A stretch of 64,000 nucleotides of DNA, taken from Burkholderia savannae. Its GTDB lineage: Bacteria; Pseudomonadota; Gammaproteobacteria; Burkholderiales; Burkholderiaceae. Shown one piece after another: positions 8,614 to 16,442 of this stretch (its first letter is position 1; every line of letters begins with the position of its first letter). The stretch covers positions 124,001-188,000 of the forward strand of contig NZ_CP013419.1 in NCBI RefSeq assembly GCF_001524445.2, in the 5' to 3' direction. The notes beneath the pieces are model-generated. The model was not told the origin of the DNA. It searched no databases and saw nothing but the letters and a program-made list of their open reading frames with translations. Both the position numbers and the translations under genes were made by a program.

Positions 8614-9087
8614 ATGAATGCCGCCGCTTCCCGTCACGGCGCGCTGCCTGATTTCCTCGCGCTAACTGACGGCCTCACCATCCGCCAAATTGCCGAAAAG
8701 CTCCGGTGTTGCACGCGGAGCGTTCGCAATTACATTGCCGGTCGCTCGCCGATCCCGTGGCATCGGGTCGAATTGTTGCGACTGCGTAAAGTCGAGGCAA
8801 ACGCTTCGCAAGCGGCAAATCAAGCTCTTGCTGACGAAATCCCTGTCGAATCGACGATCGAGCCCGATCCGTCCACACCTGACGTGACGCCCGCCGAAAT
8901 TCTCGCGTGGGTCGGCGTGCACGCGCCGCAGTATCTGTCGAGCCAAAGAAGCTTTCGCATGTACGTCCGCGGCTGGAACGTCGCTGACAAGATCCGGTTT
9001 TCAAAGGCGCAAGGCACATTTGCCGCCATTCTGACGAAATGGCGCTTCCTTGTCGTCGATTTGCCGCGGTCATGGAAGTCATGGTGA
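8614..9087 (+). CDS. Phage-associated helix-turn-helix protein, possibly 3' altered
   Basis: A 157-residue protein. Residues 19-45 (LTDGLTIRQIAEKLRCCTRS, then VRNYIAGRSPIP) form a clear helix-turn-helix, followed by a charged linker and a C-terminal domain (SQRSFRMYVRGWNVADKIRF). It is read opposite to the tail genes, and its stop falls at the point where the tape-measure gene is broken. The last residues (PRSWKSW) may therefore be junction sequence. It could be a phage regulator or replication-region protein brought next to the tail by a deletion. I do not recognise a named family. Confidence 0.55.
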   Translation: MNAAASRHGALPDFLALTDGLTIRQIAEKLRCCTRSVRNYIAGRSPIPWHRVELLRLRKVEANASQAANQALADEIPVESTIEPDPSTPDVTPAEILAWVGVHAPQYLSSQRSFRMYVRGWNVADKIRFSKAQGTFAAILTKWRFLVVDLPRSWKSW

Positions 9088-9145
9088 TCCGGTGGCGTCT
9101 TCGCCGACATGGACTCGCCAGCATACCGCTGGCGCGGCAACGATC

Positions 9146-10213
9146 CATGGCCTCGTTCGCGAACTTCATCTGCGACAGGATCGGCGCGGCCATCTGCGCG
9201 TGATGCTCGTCGGCGAAGATCGTCATCGAGTCGCGCATCATGGTCAGATTGTCGGTGTAGCTCGAACCATGCACCTTCATGCCACGGGCGAACTTCTCCG
9301 CGTCCCGCGTCGACTGCTCGCCCAGGCCGAGAGCCTGAATGCGCGCAATTTCGTTCTGCGCTTTCTTGGCTTCGTCCAACGTGCCGCCCAAGCCGCCGAG
9401 GACGCCGGCGCCGGCGGACTTGGCCGCGTAACCGCCGATCGCCATGCCGCCGGCGACGCCCTGTAGCGCCTGCATCTTGCCGCGCGCCGCGCCGAGCTTC
9501 TTCTCACGCTCGGCCATGACTTCGAGCTGGCGCGTCTGCGTCTGCATCGCCGCGGTCGTCTGCACGATGTTCGCGCGCAACGTGCGTTCGTGCTCGGCAA
9601 GATGGCGCGTGCTGATGCCCGCCGCCGTCAATCCGGCGCGTGCATCTCGCAAAGATCGAAGCTTTTCAACGTGAGCCTGTCGCAGCTTGTCGGATGCACG
9701 CGTCGCTGCATCATATTGCTGCCGTAATGCTCGCAGTTGGTTCGCATTGATCGGCGTCTGGCTGGCGAGCTTCTTCTGCTCGGCTTCGAGTCGCTTGATT
9801 TCCTGCCGTGCCTTGAGCTGCTCTGCAACGAGCTGCCGATATTCAGCGGCCAGAACAGACGCCCCGGACTTGTTGCCCGTGAGTCGGTTCATGGTTTGCA
9901 TGACTTTGGCGGTTCGGTCGAATTCGGCACGTGCCGCCTTCAACTGGCTCGCATTCTCAAATTTCCGGCGGGCGGGCCCCTCCAACGCGTCCAACTGCAA
10001 TCGCAATTGCCGAGCCCGATCGCCTGCATGTTGCATTTCGACACTGCTAGCCTTGATGCCACGCTTCAGGTCCCGGAATCCGTCGAGCTTCTTCTGCTCA
10101 CGATTGAGCGCCGCGAGTTGCTCGCGGCTTTCTTTGATGGCAGTTGACATCCCCTTGCTGCCGGCCAACATGTTCTTGAGGGGCTTCGTCATGTTGTCGA
10201 TCATGTCGAACAT
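9146..10213 (-). pseudogene. T: Phage tail tape measure protein (P2 gpT-like), broken at both ends
   Basis: The conserved N-terminal part is present (FDMIDNMTKPLKNMLAGSKG, then long coiled coil with KESREQLAALNREQKKLDGF). Homology runs to SQMKFANEAMD and then stops. The following about 470 bases of open frame are the shadow of the helix-turn-helix gene. At the 5' end, an ancestral start GTGACGATGGACAAC followed by CTGAAACTGCGC appears to be thrown out of frame by two extra bases (GC) near 10227. Most of the tape measure, and genes U and D beyond it, are missing. Confidence 0.8.
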
Positions 10214-10241
10214 GACGCGCAGTTTCAGGCGTTGTCCATCG

Positions 10242-10441
10242 TCACTCGTTTCCGCTACGTATCCGGGCGCGCTCGCGCCAGTCCATCAATTCGGCCAGAG
10301 CAAAGCCGTTCATATCGCGCGGCGTCCAGCCAAACACCGTCGCGATATCGGCCATGGCATCCTCTACGCGTTCGGGAATTCCATGCTCGCTTTCAGCGCC
10401 TTCGGCATCAAAAAACCCGCGAAGATGCCCCCCAATGCAAC
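10242..10441 (-). pseudogene. E': 3' part of phage tail genes E and E' (IS-interrupted), with a -1 frameshift signal
   Basis: Two frames overlap here. The E frame continues after the IS66 insertion as GGIFAGFLMPKALKASMEFP and stops. The -1 frame gives MADIATVFGWTPRDMNGFAL, then AELMDWRERAR, the P2 gpE' domain. The minus strand reads T TTT TTG (plus-strand CAAAAAA at 10409-10415) in the E frame, the slippery heptamer used in P2 to make the E+E' fusion that chaperones the tape measure. The 5' part of E is at 13963-14227. Confidence 0.85.
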
Positions 10442-10967
10442 GTAAGCGCGAATTTAACCCCACCTAGAATCGAAAGCTGAACGAGCGCAGGCTTGCGTCC
10501 GCAACTACAACTTGCGGACGCAACCGATGACACAGAACGAAGTTGATTTCCTGCCACTGCGGGTGACCGGCGTGACCGCGACGGGCAAGCGCAGGTTTGA
10601 CGCCGAGGGTAAGCGCAAGCTGATTGAAGCCTGCCTGCAGCCGGGCGCGTCAATTGCCGGACTGGCGTTGAAGGCGGGTGTGAACGCGAACCAGCTGCAT
10701 AAGTGGATTCAATTGCGCGAACGCGCGAATGCTGCTGTGACGGCGTGCGTCGAGCCCTTGCCATCGGCATTCGTGCCGGTCGTTCCGATCAACGAGGTGG
10801 CACCGGTGCGCACGAACCCCGAGCCGGTGAACGTACGGCGAACGTCACACAGGTACGAAGCGGCGAAGGCAATGACGCCGGCGCGACTATCAGCGCAGTT
10901 GCCCAACGGCGTAACGCTACAGCTCGAATGCGCCGCACACGATGGCGCTCTCGTGAAGGCGATGATC
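10442..10967 (+). repeat. 526-base inverted copy of the IS66 left end (pairs with 13429-13954)
   Basis: The whole stretch reads the same as the reverse complement of 13429-13954, from the terminal repeat through tnpA up to GCGATGATC. There the inner IS66 right end begins. It makes both outer ends of the insertion left-end copies. Confidence 0.85.
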
Positions 10968-10997
10968 GTAAGCGCTAAATCCGCCACACGTCGTTAG
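10527..10997 (+). pseudogene. IS66 TnpA, duplicate copy with altered C-terminus
   Basis: Identical to the TnpA at 13406-13867 as far as DGALVKAMI. It then runs into the inner terminal repeat and ends in a new tail VSAKSATRR. It has the helix-turn-helix KLIEACLQPGASIAGLALKA followed by NANQLHKW, so the DNA-binding part is complete and the product may still bind. It has no adjoining tnpB. Confidence 0.8.
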
Positions 10998-11004
10998 GTG
11001 ACGT

Positions 11005-11046
11005 GTTACCGGGTAACATGTTTCGAATCGATAGTTACCGGGTAAC
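11005..11046 (+). promoter_or_regulatory. Two 13-base palindromic operators ahead of the IS66 passenger gene
   Basis: GTTACCGGGTAAC occurs at 11005-11017 and again at 11034-11046, 29 bases apart. It is followed by AAGGAG and the ATG of the small DNA-binding protein. Related sites lie inside the gene (GTTACTCGGTAAC, 11200-11212) and just past it (11330-11342). Confidence 0.7.
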
Positions 11047-11060
11047 GAAGGAGATGCGAG

Positions 11061-11321
11061 ATGACGCAAACGACGGCGCAGCGGCAGGCGGCTTATCGGG
11101 CAAGGCGCGAGACGGCAGGCAAGGACGGCAACGGTGATCGACGTCTGGATATGTGGGTGAGCACGGAAGCGTATCTTGCTCTGACGCGGTTAGCTCGCCG
11201 TTACTCGGTAACGAAGCGCCAGATGCTGGAACGGTTGATCGCGCGGGCAGACGACGCGATTGTGCGCCGACTCGATCCCGATTCGGAACAGTGGGACCAA
11301 TACTTCGGCCCAGCGCGGTAG
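11061..11321 (+). CDS. Small DNA-binding passenger protein of IS66, likely ribbon-helix-helix repressor
   Basis: An 86-residue protein not part of the standard tnpA-tnpB-tnpC set. The N-terminus is basic and rich in Q and A. RRLDMWVSTEAYLALTRLAR followed by YSVTKRQMLERLIARAD reads as a strand-helix-helix fold, as in ribbon-helix-helix repressors. The C-terminus is acidic and aromatic. The start has a strong AAGGAG. It is read convergently to tnpC, with its stop ten bases from the tnpC stop. Four copies of a GTTAC-N3-GTAAC palindrome surround it, one overlapping the tnpC stop codon. Autoregulation and control of transposition are inferred. Confidence 0.8.
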   Translation: MTQTTAQRQAAYRARRETAGKDGNGDRRLDMWVSTEAYLALTRLARRYSVTKRQMLERLIARADDAIVRRLDPDSEQWDQYFGPAR

Positions 11322-11329
11322 CGATCGGA

Positions 11330-11342
11330 GTTACCCGGTAAC
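11330..11342. promoter_or_regulatory. Palindrome overlapping the IS66 tnpC stop codon
   Basis: GTTACCCGGTAAC lies between the convergent ends of the passenger gene and tnpC. Read on the minus strand it encodes the last TnpC codons V-T-G and the stop. It is the same site as the two upstream operators, so it may let the small protein bind at the 3' end of tnpC. It could also be a weak terminator stem. Confidence 0.5.
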
Positions 11343-12953
11343 GGCTTGCTGTCGAGCGAAGTTGAACGGTAGCAGGTCGCCAATATCGGCATCCGGTGCG
11401 CGCTGCGGCAATTCGGTCAGCACGTGCAGCAGATAGGCATGGGGATCGACGCCACAGGCTCGACACGTGAGCATCAGGCTGTAGACCATCGCGCTCGCTT
11501 TCGCGCCGTCGACCGTATCGCTGAAGAGCCACGACTTTCTCGCCGTGGCAAACGGCCTGATGTCGCGTTCGATGACGTTGTTGTCTATTGCAAACCGGCC
11601 ATCGTCCACATAGCGACTCAGGTAAGGCCATTGCCGGAGACAGTAGCCGATCGCCTCGCCTAGCAGGCTCTTGGGCAGAACCTTCGGCGCGAGCTCGTCG
11701 AGCCAACTCTTGAAGGCGTTTAGCAACGGCACGCTGTGCTGTTGGCGCAAGCGGTACCGGTAATCGGCCAGCGTCTCGCCTTCGGGCAACGTCTGTTTGG
11801 CGAGCGTCTCGACCTGGTACAGCGCCTGGAAGAATTCGAGCGCCTTCGTGATGCGGGGGCTCGGTTTGTTCTTCTGCCCCTTGAGCGCATCCGTGAACAT
11901 CCGGCGTCCATGCGCAAGGCATCCGAGGTGCGTGGCCGATTTGACCGTCCGCCACGCAGGCCAGCCGTCCGTCATCAGCGTGCCCGCGTAGTCTCCGAGG
12001 AACTCCTTCGGGTACTGCTGGCCACGCCCCGGCTGGTACTCAAACAGCACCACCGGCTGCTCGCTATCCTCCGCGCTTCGGTAGACCCACATGTATGACT
12101 TGTCCTGCGCGTTTCGGCCGTTCTCCTTCAGGACCTGGACGGTGGTCTCGTCGCCGTGAATCAGCCACTGGCTGAGCAGAATCTTCTTGAGCGCCTTGAA
12201 CAGGCGCGTGTAGTGAAGCTCGGCGGGGCGGATGATCCAGTTCGCCAGCGTACCGCGGCTGACTGCGATATTCGAGCGTGCGAGCACGTCTTCCATCCGG
12301 TACAGCGGCGTGCCGTCGACATACTTGCCGGCCGTGACGGCGGCGATCATCGATGCACTGGCGTGACTACCCGGCAAGGGCTGCGCCGGCATCGGCGCGA
12401 CCACGATCGGTGTGTGCGTGCCGTGACGCTCGCAGTGCCGACACGCGTACTTGAAACGCGCGTGCTGCAGCACCGAGACCTTGACCTGCATGTGCAACTG
12501 TTCGCTGATTTCCTCGCCCATCCGATGCATTGCCTTGCTGCAGCACGGGCAGATCTTCTGGTCTTCGGGCAGGTCGTACTCGATTCGCTCGCGCGGCAGG
12601 TCCGCGGGCAGCGGTTTGCGGCCACGCTTGCGCGGTTCAGGCTGGCCGGGTTCCGGCAACCCGGTATCGGGCAACGTCAGCGGCTCGCCGTCGTCCTCCT
12701 CGGCCGGCTCAGCGTGGGCTGCCTCTTCGGCCTCGTTGAACACGCGGTCGCGGCGCTTCTCGCTCTTCGGCGCGTACTGTCGGGCCAACGCGAGACGATA
12801 TTGCTCTTCCAGCGCATCCAGGCGCTTGGTCAATTCGTCGATCCTGGCGTCACGCTCGGCAATGACCTGAGCATCGGCCGCCACCCGCTCCTCCAGCTTG
12901 TGGATATAGGCCTTGGCGGTGCGCGGAAGTCGGGGGAGATTGGGAGGGGACAT
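11331..12953 (-). CDS. IS66-family transposase TnpC
   Basis: A full-length DDE transposase of about 540 residues. It has an N-terminal coiled coil (AYIHKLEERVAADAQVIAER), an SEKRRDR linker with acidic stretch, paired cysteines (KICPCCSKAM and YACRHCERHG) of the IS66 zinc-binding domain, then HGDETTVQVL and TLMTDGWPAW with catalytic D residues. The signature NNVIERDIRPFATARKSWLF carries the catalytic E. The ATG at 12953 was chosen over an upstream TTG. Its 3' third is duplicated at 5925-6609. All key residues are present, so it is probably active. Confidence 0.93.
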   Translation of the reverse strand: MSPPNLPRLPRTAKAYIHKLEERVAADAQVIAERDARIDELTKRLDALEEQYRLALARQYAPKSEKRRDRVFNEAEEAAHAEPAEEDDGEPLTLPDTGLPEPGQPEPRKRGRKPLPADLPRERIEYDLPEDQKICPCCSKAMHRMGEEISEQLHMQVKVSVLQHARFKYACRHCERHGTHTPIVVAPMPAQPLPGSHASASMIAAVTAGKYVDGTPLYRMEDVLARSNIAVSRGTLANWIIRPAELHYTRLFKALKKILLSQWLIHGDETTVQVLKENGRNAQDKSYMWVYRSAEDSEQPVVLFEYQPGRGQQYPKEFLGDYAGTLMTDGWPAWRTVKSATHLGCLAHGRRMFTDALKGQKNKPSPRITKALEFFQALYQVETLAKQTLPEGETLADYRYRLRQQHSVPLLNAFKSWLDELAPKVLPKSLLGEAIGYCLRQWPYLSRYVDDGRFAIDNNVIERDIRPFATARKSWLFSDTVDGAKASAMVYSLMLTCRACGVDPHAYLLHVLTELPQRAPDADIGDLLPFNFARQQAVTG

Positions 12954-13052
12954 GCGCTCAACGATAGCGAAACGCAGAGCCAAATAGGTTTACGCGAATT
13001 TGTAACAGCTAAAGCCGCCGTTGTTTACTGGCAACAGCGGCGATACCCTGCT

Positions 13053-13406
13053 TCAGTTCGTGTGGCAGTACTGCCGCGCTGGGTGGCGGCGCACGGCGTC
13101 GATATCGACGCCGTCGAGCAGCAGGTGAAGCTGCTCGGCCGTCAGTTCGATCACGGCTTGCTGACGGCGGGGCCAAACGAAACGGTCGGCCTCGAGGCGT
13201 TTCAATAGGAGCCAGAATCCGGCCCGGTCATACAGCAGAAGCTTCACGCGATCGCGTTTGCGGTTGTGGAACGCGAAGACGGCTCGCGCAAGCGGATCGA
13301 GCAGCATCGACTGCTCGACCAGCGCGACGAGGCTGTTGATGCCGGCGCGGAAGTCGATGGGCTCGCGGTGCAGGTAGATCTGCAGGTCCGCGTCGAAGCG
13401 GAACAT
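13053..13406 (-). CDS. IS66-family accessory protein TnpB
   Basis: A 117-residue TnpB (IS66 Orf2). It starts MFRFDADLQIYLHREPIDFR, then AGINSLVALVEQ, and has FHNRKRDRVKLLLYDRAGFW, the family signature. The ATG shares one base with the tnpA stop (TGATG), so it is translationally coupled. The function of TnpB in IS66 is not settled, but it is needed for efficient transposition in studied members. Confidence 0.93.
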   Translation of the reverse strand: MFRFDADLQIYLHREPIDFRAGINSLVALVEQSMLLDPLARAVFAFHNRKRDRVKLLLYDRAGFWLLLKRLEADRFVWPRRQQAVIELTAEQLHLLLDGVDIDAVRRHPARQYCHTN

Positions 13407-13867
13407 CAGCGTGCCCCCAACGCTTCGATCATCGCCTTCACGAGAGCGCCATCGTGTGCGGCGCATTCGAGCTGTAGCGTTACGCCGTTGGGCAACTGCG
13501 CTGATAGTCGCGCCGGCGTCATTGCCTTCGCCGCTTCGTACCTGTGTGACGTTCGCCGTACGTTCACCGGCTCGGGGTTCGTGCGCACCGGTGCCACCTC
13601 GTTGATCGGAACGACCGGCACGAATGCCGATGGCAAGGGCTCGACGCACGCCGTCACAGCAGCATTCGCGCGTTCGCGCAATTGAATCCACTTATGCAGC
13701 TGGTTCGCGTTCACACCCGCCTTCAACGCCAGTCCGGCAATTGACGCGCCCGGCTGCAGGCAGGCTTCAATCAGCTTGCGCTTACCCTCGGCGTCAAACC
13801 TGCGCTTGCCCGTCGCGGTCACGCCGGTCACCCGCAGTGGCAGGAAATCAACTTCGTTCTGTGTCAT
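13406..13867 (-). CDS. IS66-family accessory protein TnpA
   Basis: A 153-residue TnpA with helix-turn-helix (KLIEACLQPGASIAGLALKA, then NANQLHKWIQ). The C-terminal domain contains LPNGVTLQLECAAHDGALVK. The ATG at 13867 is preferred to an upstream TTG that lies in the terminal region. It is the first gene of tnpA-tnpB-tnpC. An inverted second copy sits at the far end of the insertion. Confidence 0.92.
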   Translation of the reverse strand: MTQNEVDFLPLRVTGVTATGKRRFDAEGKRKLIEACLQPGASIAGLALKAGVNANQLHKWIQLRERANAAVTACVEPLPSAFVPVVPINEVAPVRTNPEPVNVRRTSHRYEAAKAMTPARLSAQLPNGVTLQLECAAHDGALVKAMIEALGAR

Positions 13868-13962
13868 CGGTTGCGTCCGCAAGTTGTAGTTGCGGACGCA
13901 AGCCTGCGCTCGTTCAGCTTTCGATTCTAGGTGGGGTTAAATTCGCGCTTACAATGCAACGA

Positions 13963-14227
13963 GGTCGGCCGGGTCCATGCTGGCCACGTCGAACTCGGAG
14001 AGCGTCGGCGTGCTGATGCGCGGCAGCACCTTACGCAGCGCGTCGACATCGAGGTTCACGAGCGCGGCGAGCGACGTGCCGCGCAGCGCGCCCGACGTCG
14101 GCTTGCGCAGCGTGACCTGCGTAATGGTTTGCCCTTCGCGCTCGATCGGCGTGTCGAGCGTGTGCGTGTTCTCGTCGAGCGTGGCGCGGCCCGTCGTTTC
14201 GATGTTGGCGGTATCGATGGTCGTCAT
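13963..14227 (-). pseudogene. E: Phage tail assembly chaperone gpE, 5' part (interrupted by IS66)
   Basis: Starts MTTIDTANIETTGRATLDEN. The core has REGQTITQVTLRKPTSGALR, then LVNLDVDALRKVLPRISTPT and DVASMDPADLVAL, the P2-like tail assembly protein E. The frame is cut by the IS66 target duplication. Joining across one AATGCAAC copy restores LVALGGIFAGFLMPKAL and the programmed frameshift site at 10409-10415. Confidence 0.88.
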
Positions 14228-14299
14228 GGTGTTTCCTGGTTGGATGTGAAATTGAACGGATGGCCCGCGGTCGCCGCGGGCGTGTGGTTACAGACCCAT

Positions 14300-14507
14300 C
14301 GCGTGGCGAACCATCCGGGTTCCTCTGTGCGGCGACGCGCGACTGCTGGGCACGGCGCAGATCGCGGCCGAGCTCGCGCAGCAATTGACGGCGGGCGGCC
14401 GGCGACAGCTTTGCGAGCAGCCCGCCAGCCCATTTTTCGAGTGATTCAAGACTATTCGTTGGATTTGGCCGACGCCTGTCGCTGCTGTCCGGGTTGATTG
14501 CTTTCAT
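14300..14507 (-). pseudogene. S: Phage virion morphogenesis/tail completion protein gpS, 5' fragment
   Basis: The minus frame starts MKAINPDSSDRRRPNPTNSL and continues KWAGGLLAKLSPAARRQLLR, then DLRRAQQSRVAAQRNPDGS. This is the N-terminal half of P2 gpS-type proteins. After NPDGS the homology stops and the frame runs into the E leader. A deletion has therefore fused S to the region just upstream of E, removing V, W, J, I, H, G, FI and FII. Confidence 0.75.
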
Positions 14508-14563
14508 CGTTGCCTGGACGTCACAGCGTGCTTTTACTTATCGATTGTTGACGGATACGCGGA

Positions 14564-15301
14564 TCATTGTTGCCAGGCGGCGACATCGGAGAACGGACTG
14601 CCGGAGTCAATGGCGTAAATCGAATCGATATCCAATTCAATATCCCTCTGATCAAATGCGCTTCGCAGTTTAATCAGCCTGTTAGGTTGGTCGCTTTCCA
14701 GTAGCCGCCCCTGCTCAATTGAATAAATCATTGGATCATAAAAATCTCCGTATAGCGTTACATATTCTCTAGCAGGTATGGCCTTCAATTTCTCTTCGAT
14801 TGTTTCGCTGGGGTAATTTTCGCTCCACATGCATGCATCGTGCTTGATGGCGTACATGTACATTGCAATCTGTCGAATGATTCCGTCGCCCTCGCTCTGC
14901 AAGGCGGCTTGAAGCGTTCTGACTGCGCCTCTCCAACAATCCATCTTAATTTTGTTCTCCTGAGACGTTCTGCCCCAGCGAAATCGGAAGCTAAGCGGCG
15001 TCACTGCGCGCTGCCATGAAGAAAGGAACTCATTTTTTACCCTTTCTATTAATTTTTCGCCGGACAAAGAATCGATTTCAACCCTGAATCTCTCTATGCC
15101 AGACGGCTGATGCTTGATAAAAATGGCCACTATCTTGGAGAATTCAATATCCGCGTGCCTGTAATTGTCCCGCTTGATCGTTGCAATTTCTGCCTCTTGA
15201 TTGACGGCGCATGCAATTCCGACAATATTATCTCCGGAAACGGTTATCACGCTAATGATGCATCCCCTTTCAATGAGGGAGATGCACTTATTCCGGTCCA
15301 T
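14564..15301 (-). CDS. Hypothetical cargo (moron-type) protein between phage genes R and S
   Basis: A 245-residue soluble protein, no recognised family. The base composition is clearly AT-richer than the flanking phage genes. The N-terminus reads IERGCIISVITVSGDNIVGI, which could be a beta-barrel or SH3-like strand pair. The middle is helical with FRFRWGRTSQENKIKMDCWR and CMWSENYPSETIEEKLKAIP. P2-like phages keep non-essential host-fitness or exclusion genes in such spots. The gene is intact while its phage neighbours are broken. Function unknown. Confidence 0.65.
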   Translation of the reverse strand: MDRNKCISLIERGCIISVITVSGDNIVGIACAVNQEAEIATIKRDNYRHADIEFSKIVAIFIKHQPSGIERFRVEIDSLSGEKLIERVKNEFLSSWQRAVTPLSFRFRWGRTSQENKIKMDCWRGAVRTLQAALQSEGDGIIRQIAMYMYAIKHDACMWSENYPSETIEEKLKAIPAREYVTLYGDFYDPMIYSIEQGRLLESDQPNRLIKLRSAFDQRDIELDIDSIYAIDSGSPFSDVAAWQQ

Positions 15302-15477
15302 GGCTTCTCCTCGTAGTCGCAGAACCTATAAATGCTAGCGCACGTGGCCAGAAGACGGGAAACGTTGGGCCAAACTTTCACGTTCGTTTTGACATCCGAA
15401 TCAGAAGTCAGGATTGAATTAAGATTCGATTTTAAAAAGCCAATTCGGCTCAAGGGGCCAACGAATCGAACCTTGGT

Positions 15478-15897
15478 TTAGTCTGCGAGCCACGGCTCGC
15501 TCGCGTCGTCGATATGCTCGACCGTTCGGTTGCCGGCTTCGTCCGTTCCGACCACGATGCTTTCCGACAGCTTCACTTTTAGCCCGAGGTCGACGGCGTT
15601 GTTCGACAGGATGTCCGCGACAAACGTGATGCCGTCGCGGCGCTCGTCGCGGTTCGTCACGAGGTCCGGCTGATTCGAGCGCGCCCATTCGACGACGGCA
15701 ATCATCACGTCGTCCGCGCTGCCGACGAAATCGCGAATGATGATCTCGCACTCGTATTCGTAGTCGAACGACGCGGTTCGCGTGCCCGTCGCCTCGATCC
15801 GGCCCTCGTTGACGAACACGAGCAGTTGATCTGGCGACGCGCTGAGCTGCGGCAACGCGGCGACGAGCGCCGCACGCAGGCTGTTCGGCTTATTCAT
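15478..15897 (-). CDS. R: Phage tail completion protein gpR (P2-like)
   Basis: A 139-residue protein of the P2 gpR family, required with gpS for tail completion in P2. It starts MNKPNSLRAALVAALPQLSA, has DQLLVFVNEGRIEATGTRTA and FDYEYECEIIIRDFVGSADD, and ends EPWLAD. It is intact and of usual length. The start overlaps the end of the Rz1-like gene, as in P2-type lysis-R arrangements. The following about 175 bases before the cargo gene hold nothing recognisable. Confidence 0.9.
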   Translation of the reverse strand: MNKPNSLRAALVAALPQLSASPDQLLVFVNEGRIEATGTRTASFDYEYECEIIIRDFVGSADDVMIAVVEWARSNQPDLVTNRDERRDGITFVADILSNNAVDLGLKVKLSESIVVGTDEAGNRTVEHIDDASEPWLAD

Positions 15898-16165
15898 GGC
15901 CGCCCGCCTGCCGCACGCGCGCCTGACACGTCGTGATCATGTCGACTTCGGACGCGCAGCGCGCCCACGCCGCGCGCGCGACGTGCAGCGCGTCGCTCAG
16001 TTCACCGTTGGTTCGTGGCGCCATCGCCGGCATCGTGCAGGGCGTCACCGCCACGCACTCGTTGAGCGAAATCGTCGGCGCCATTGAGGGCGGGGCTTGC
16101 GTGCAGGCGCACAACGTCGTCAGGCAGAGCGCCAGCAGCCCAGGTGCGCACGGCGGCGTTTTCAT
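15890..16165 (-). CDS. lysC: Rz1-like outer-membrane spanin subunit (LysC)
   Basis: A short lipoprotein. The hydrophobic signal MKTPPCAPGLLALCLTTLCA is followed by Cys in CACTQAPP, then a proline-rich mature part. The start lies inside the Rz-like gene in another reading frame, the classic embedded Rz/Rz1 layout. The product would sit in the outer membrane and pair with the inner-membrane spanin to fuse the two membranes at lysis. Confidence 0.8.
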   Translation of the reverse strand: MKTPPCAPGLLALCLTTLCACTQAPPSMAPTISLNECVAVTPCTMPAMAPRTNGELSDALHVARAAWARCASEVDMITTCQARVRQAGGHE

Positions 16166-16442
16166 CGATCAGTCTCCGCAGTTCGTTTCGATAGGTCGCG
16201 AGCGTCGCGTCGACGCCGGCCCGCCCGCGGTCGAGCTGCTCGCGTTGCGCGTCCTTCGCCTTGGCGTCGGCCAACAGACGCTCGATGACGGCGGCGCTCG
16301 CTTGCGCGTCGTGATTCGCACGGCGTGCGTCGTCGGTCGCCCGGTCGAGCTGCGCGCGCAGCGCGCGGCCGTGCTGGCAGCTCGCGACCAACGCAATCAG
16401 CGCGAGCAGCGCCAGCCACGGTGTCAGGCGCGAGAAATTCAT
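16002..16442 (-). CDS. lysB: Rz-like inner-membrane spanin subunit (LysB)
   Basis: A 146-residue protein with one N-terminal membrane span (LTPWLALLALIALVASC) and a periplasmic coiled coil full of A, R, D and E (AQLDRATDDARRANHDAQAS, then ERLLADAKAKDAQREQL). This is the i-spanin design. The start overlaps the endolysin stop by four bases. Its 3' half contains the start of the Rz1-like gene in a different frame. Confidence 0.85.
   Translation of the reverse strand: MNFSRLTPWLALLALIALVASCQHGRALRAQLDRATDDARRANHDAQASAAVIERLLADAKAKDAQREQLDRGRAGVDATLATYRNELRRLIDENAAVRTWAAGALPDDVVRLHASPALNGADDFAQRVRGGDALHDAGDGATNQR

Larger units (their letters stand above)
10442..13954 (-). mobile_element. IS66-family composite insertion in phage gene E
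   Basis: The outer ends are identical inverted copies of GTAAGCGCGAATTTAACCCCACC, and the element is flanked by the perfect 8-base duplication AATGCAAC (10434-10441 and 13955-13962), the IS66 norm. Inside is a complete IS66 (10968-13954): tnpA, tnpB, tnpC and a small regulator gene, with its right repeat GTAAGCGCTAAATCCGCC at 10968. The extra 526 bases at 10442-10967 are an inverted copy of the left end plus most of tnpA, so the unit is bounded by a long inverted repeat. Confidence 0.9.

Noticed and set aside
8675..9145. C-terminal extension of the tape-measure protein
   Set aside because: After FANEAMD the frame is antisense to the helix-turn-helix gene and turns arginine/serine-rich; homology has ended.
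12156..13208. 350-codon plus-strand open frame
   Set aside because: Antisense shadow of tnpC and tnpB in the IS66 inserted in phage gene E.
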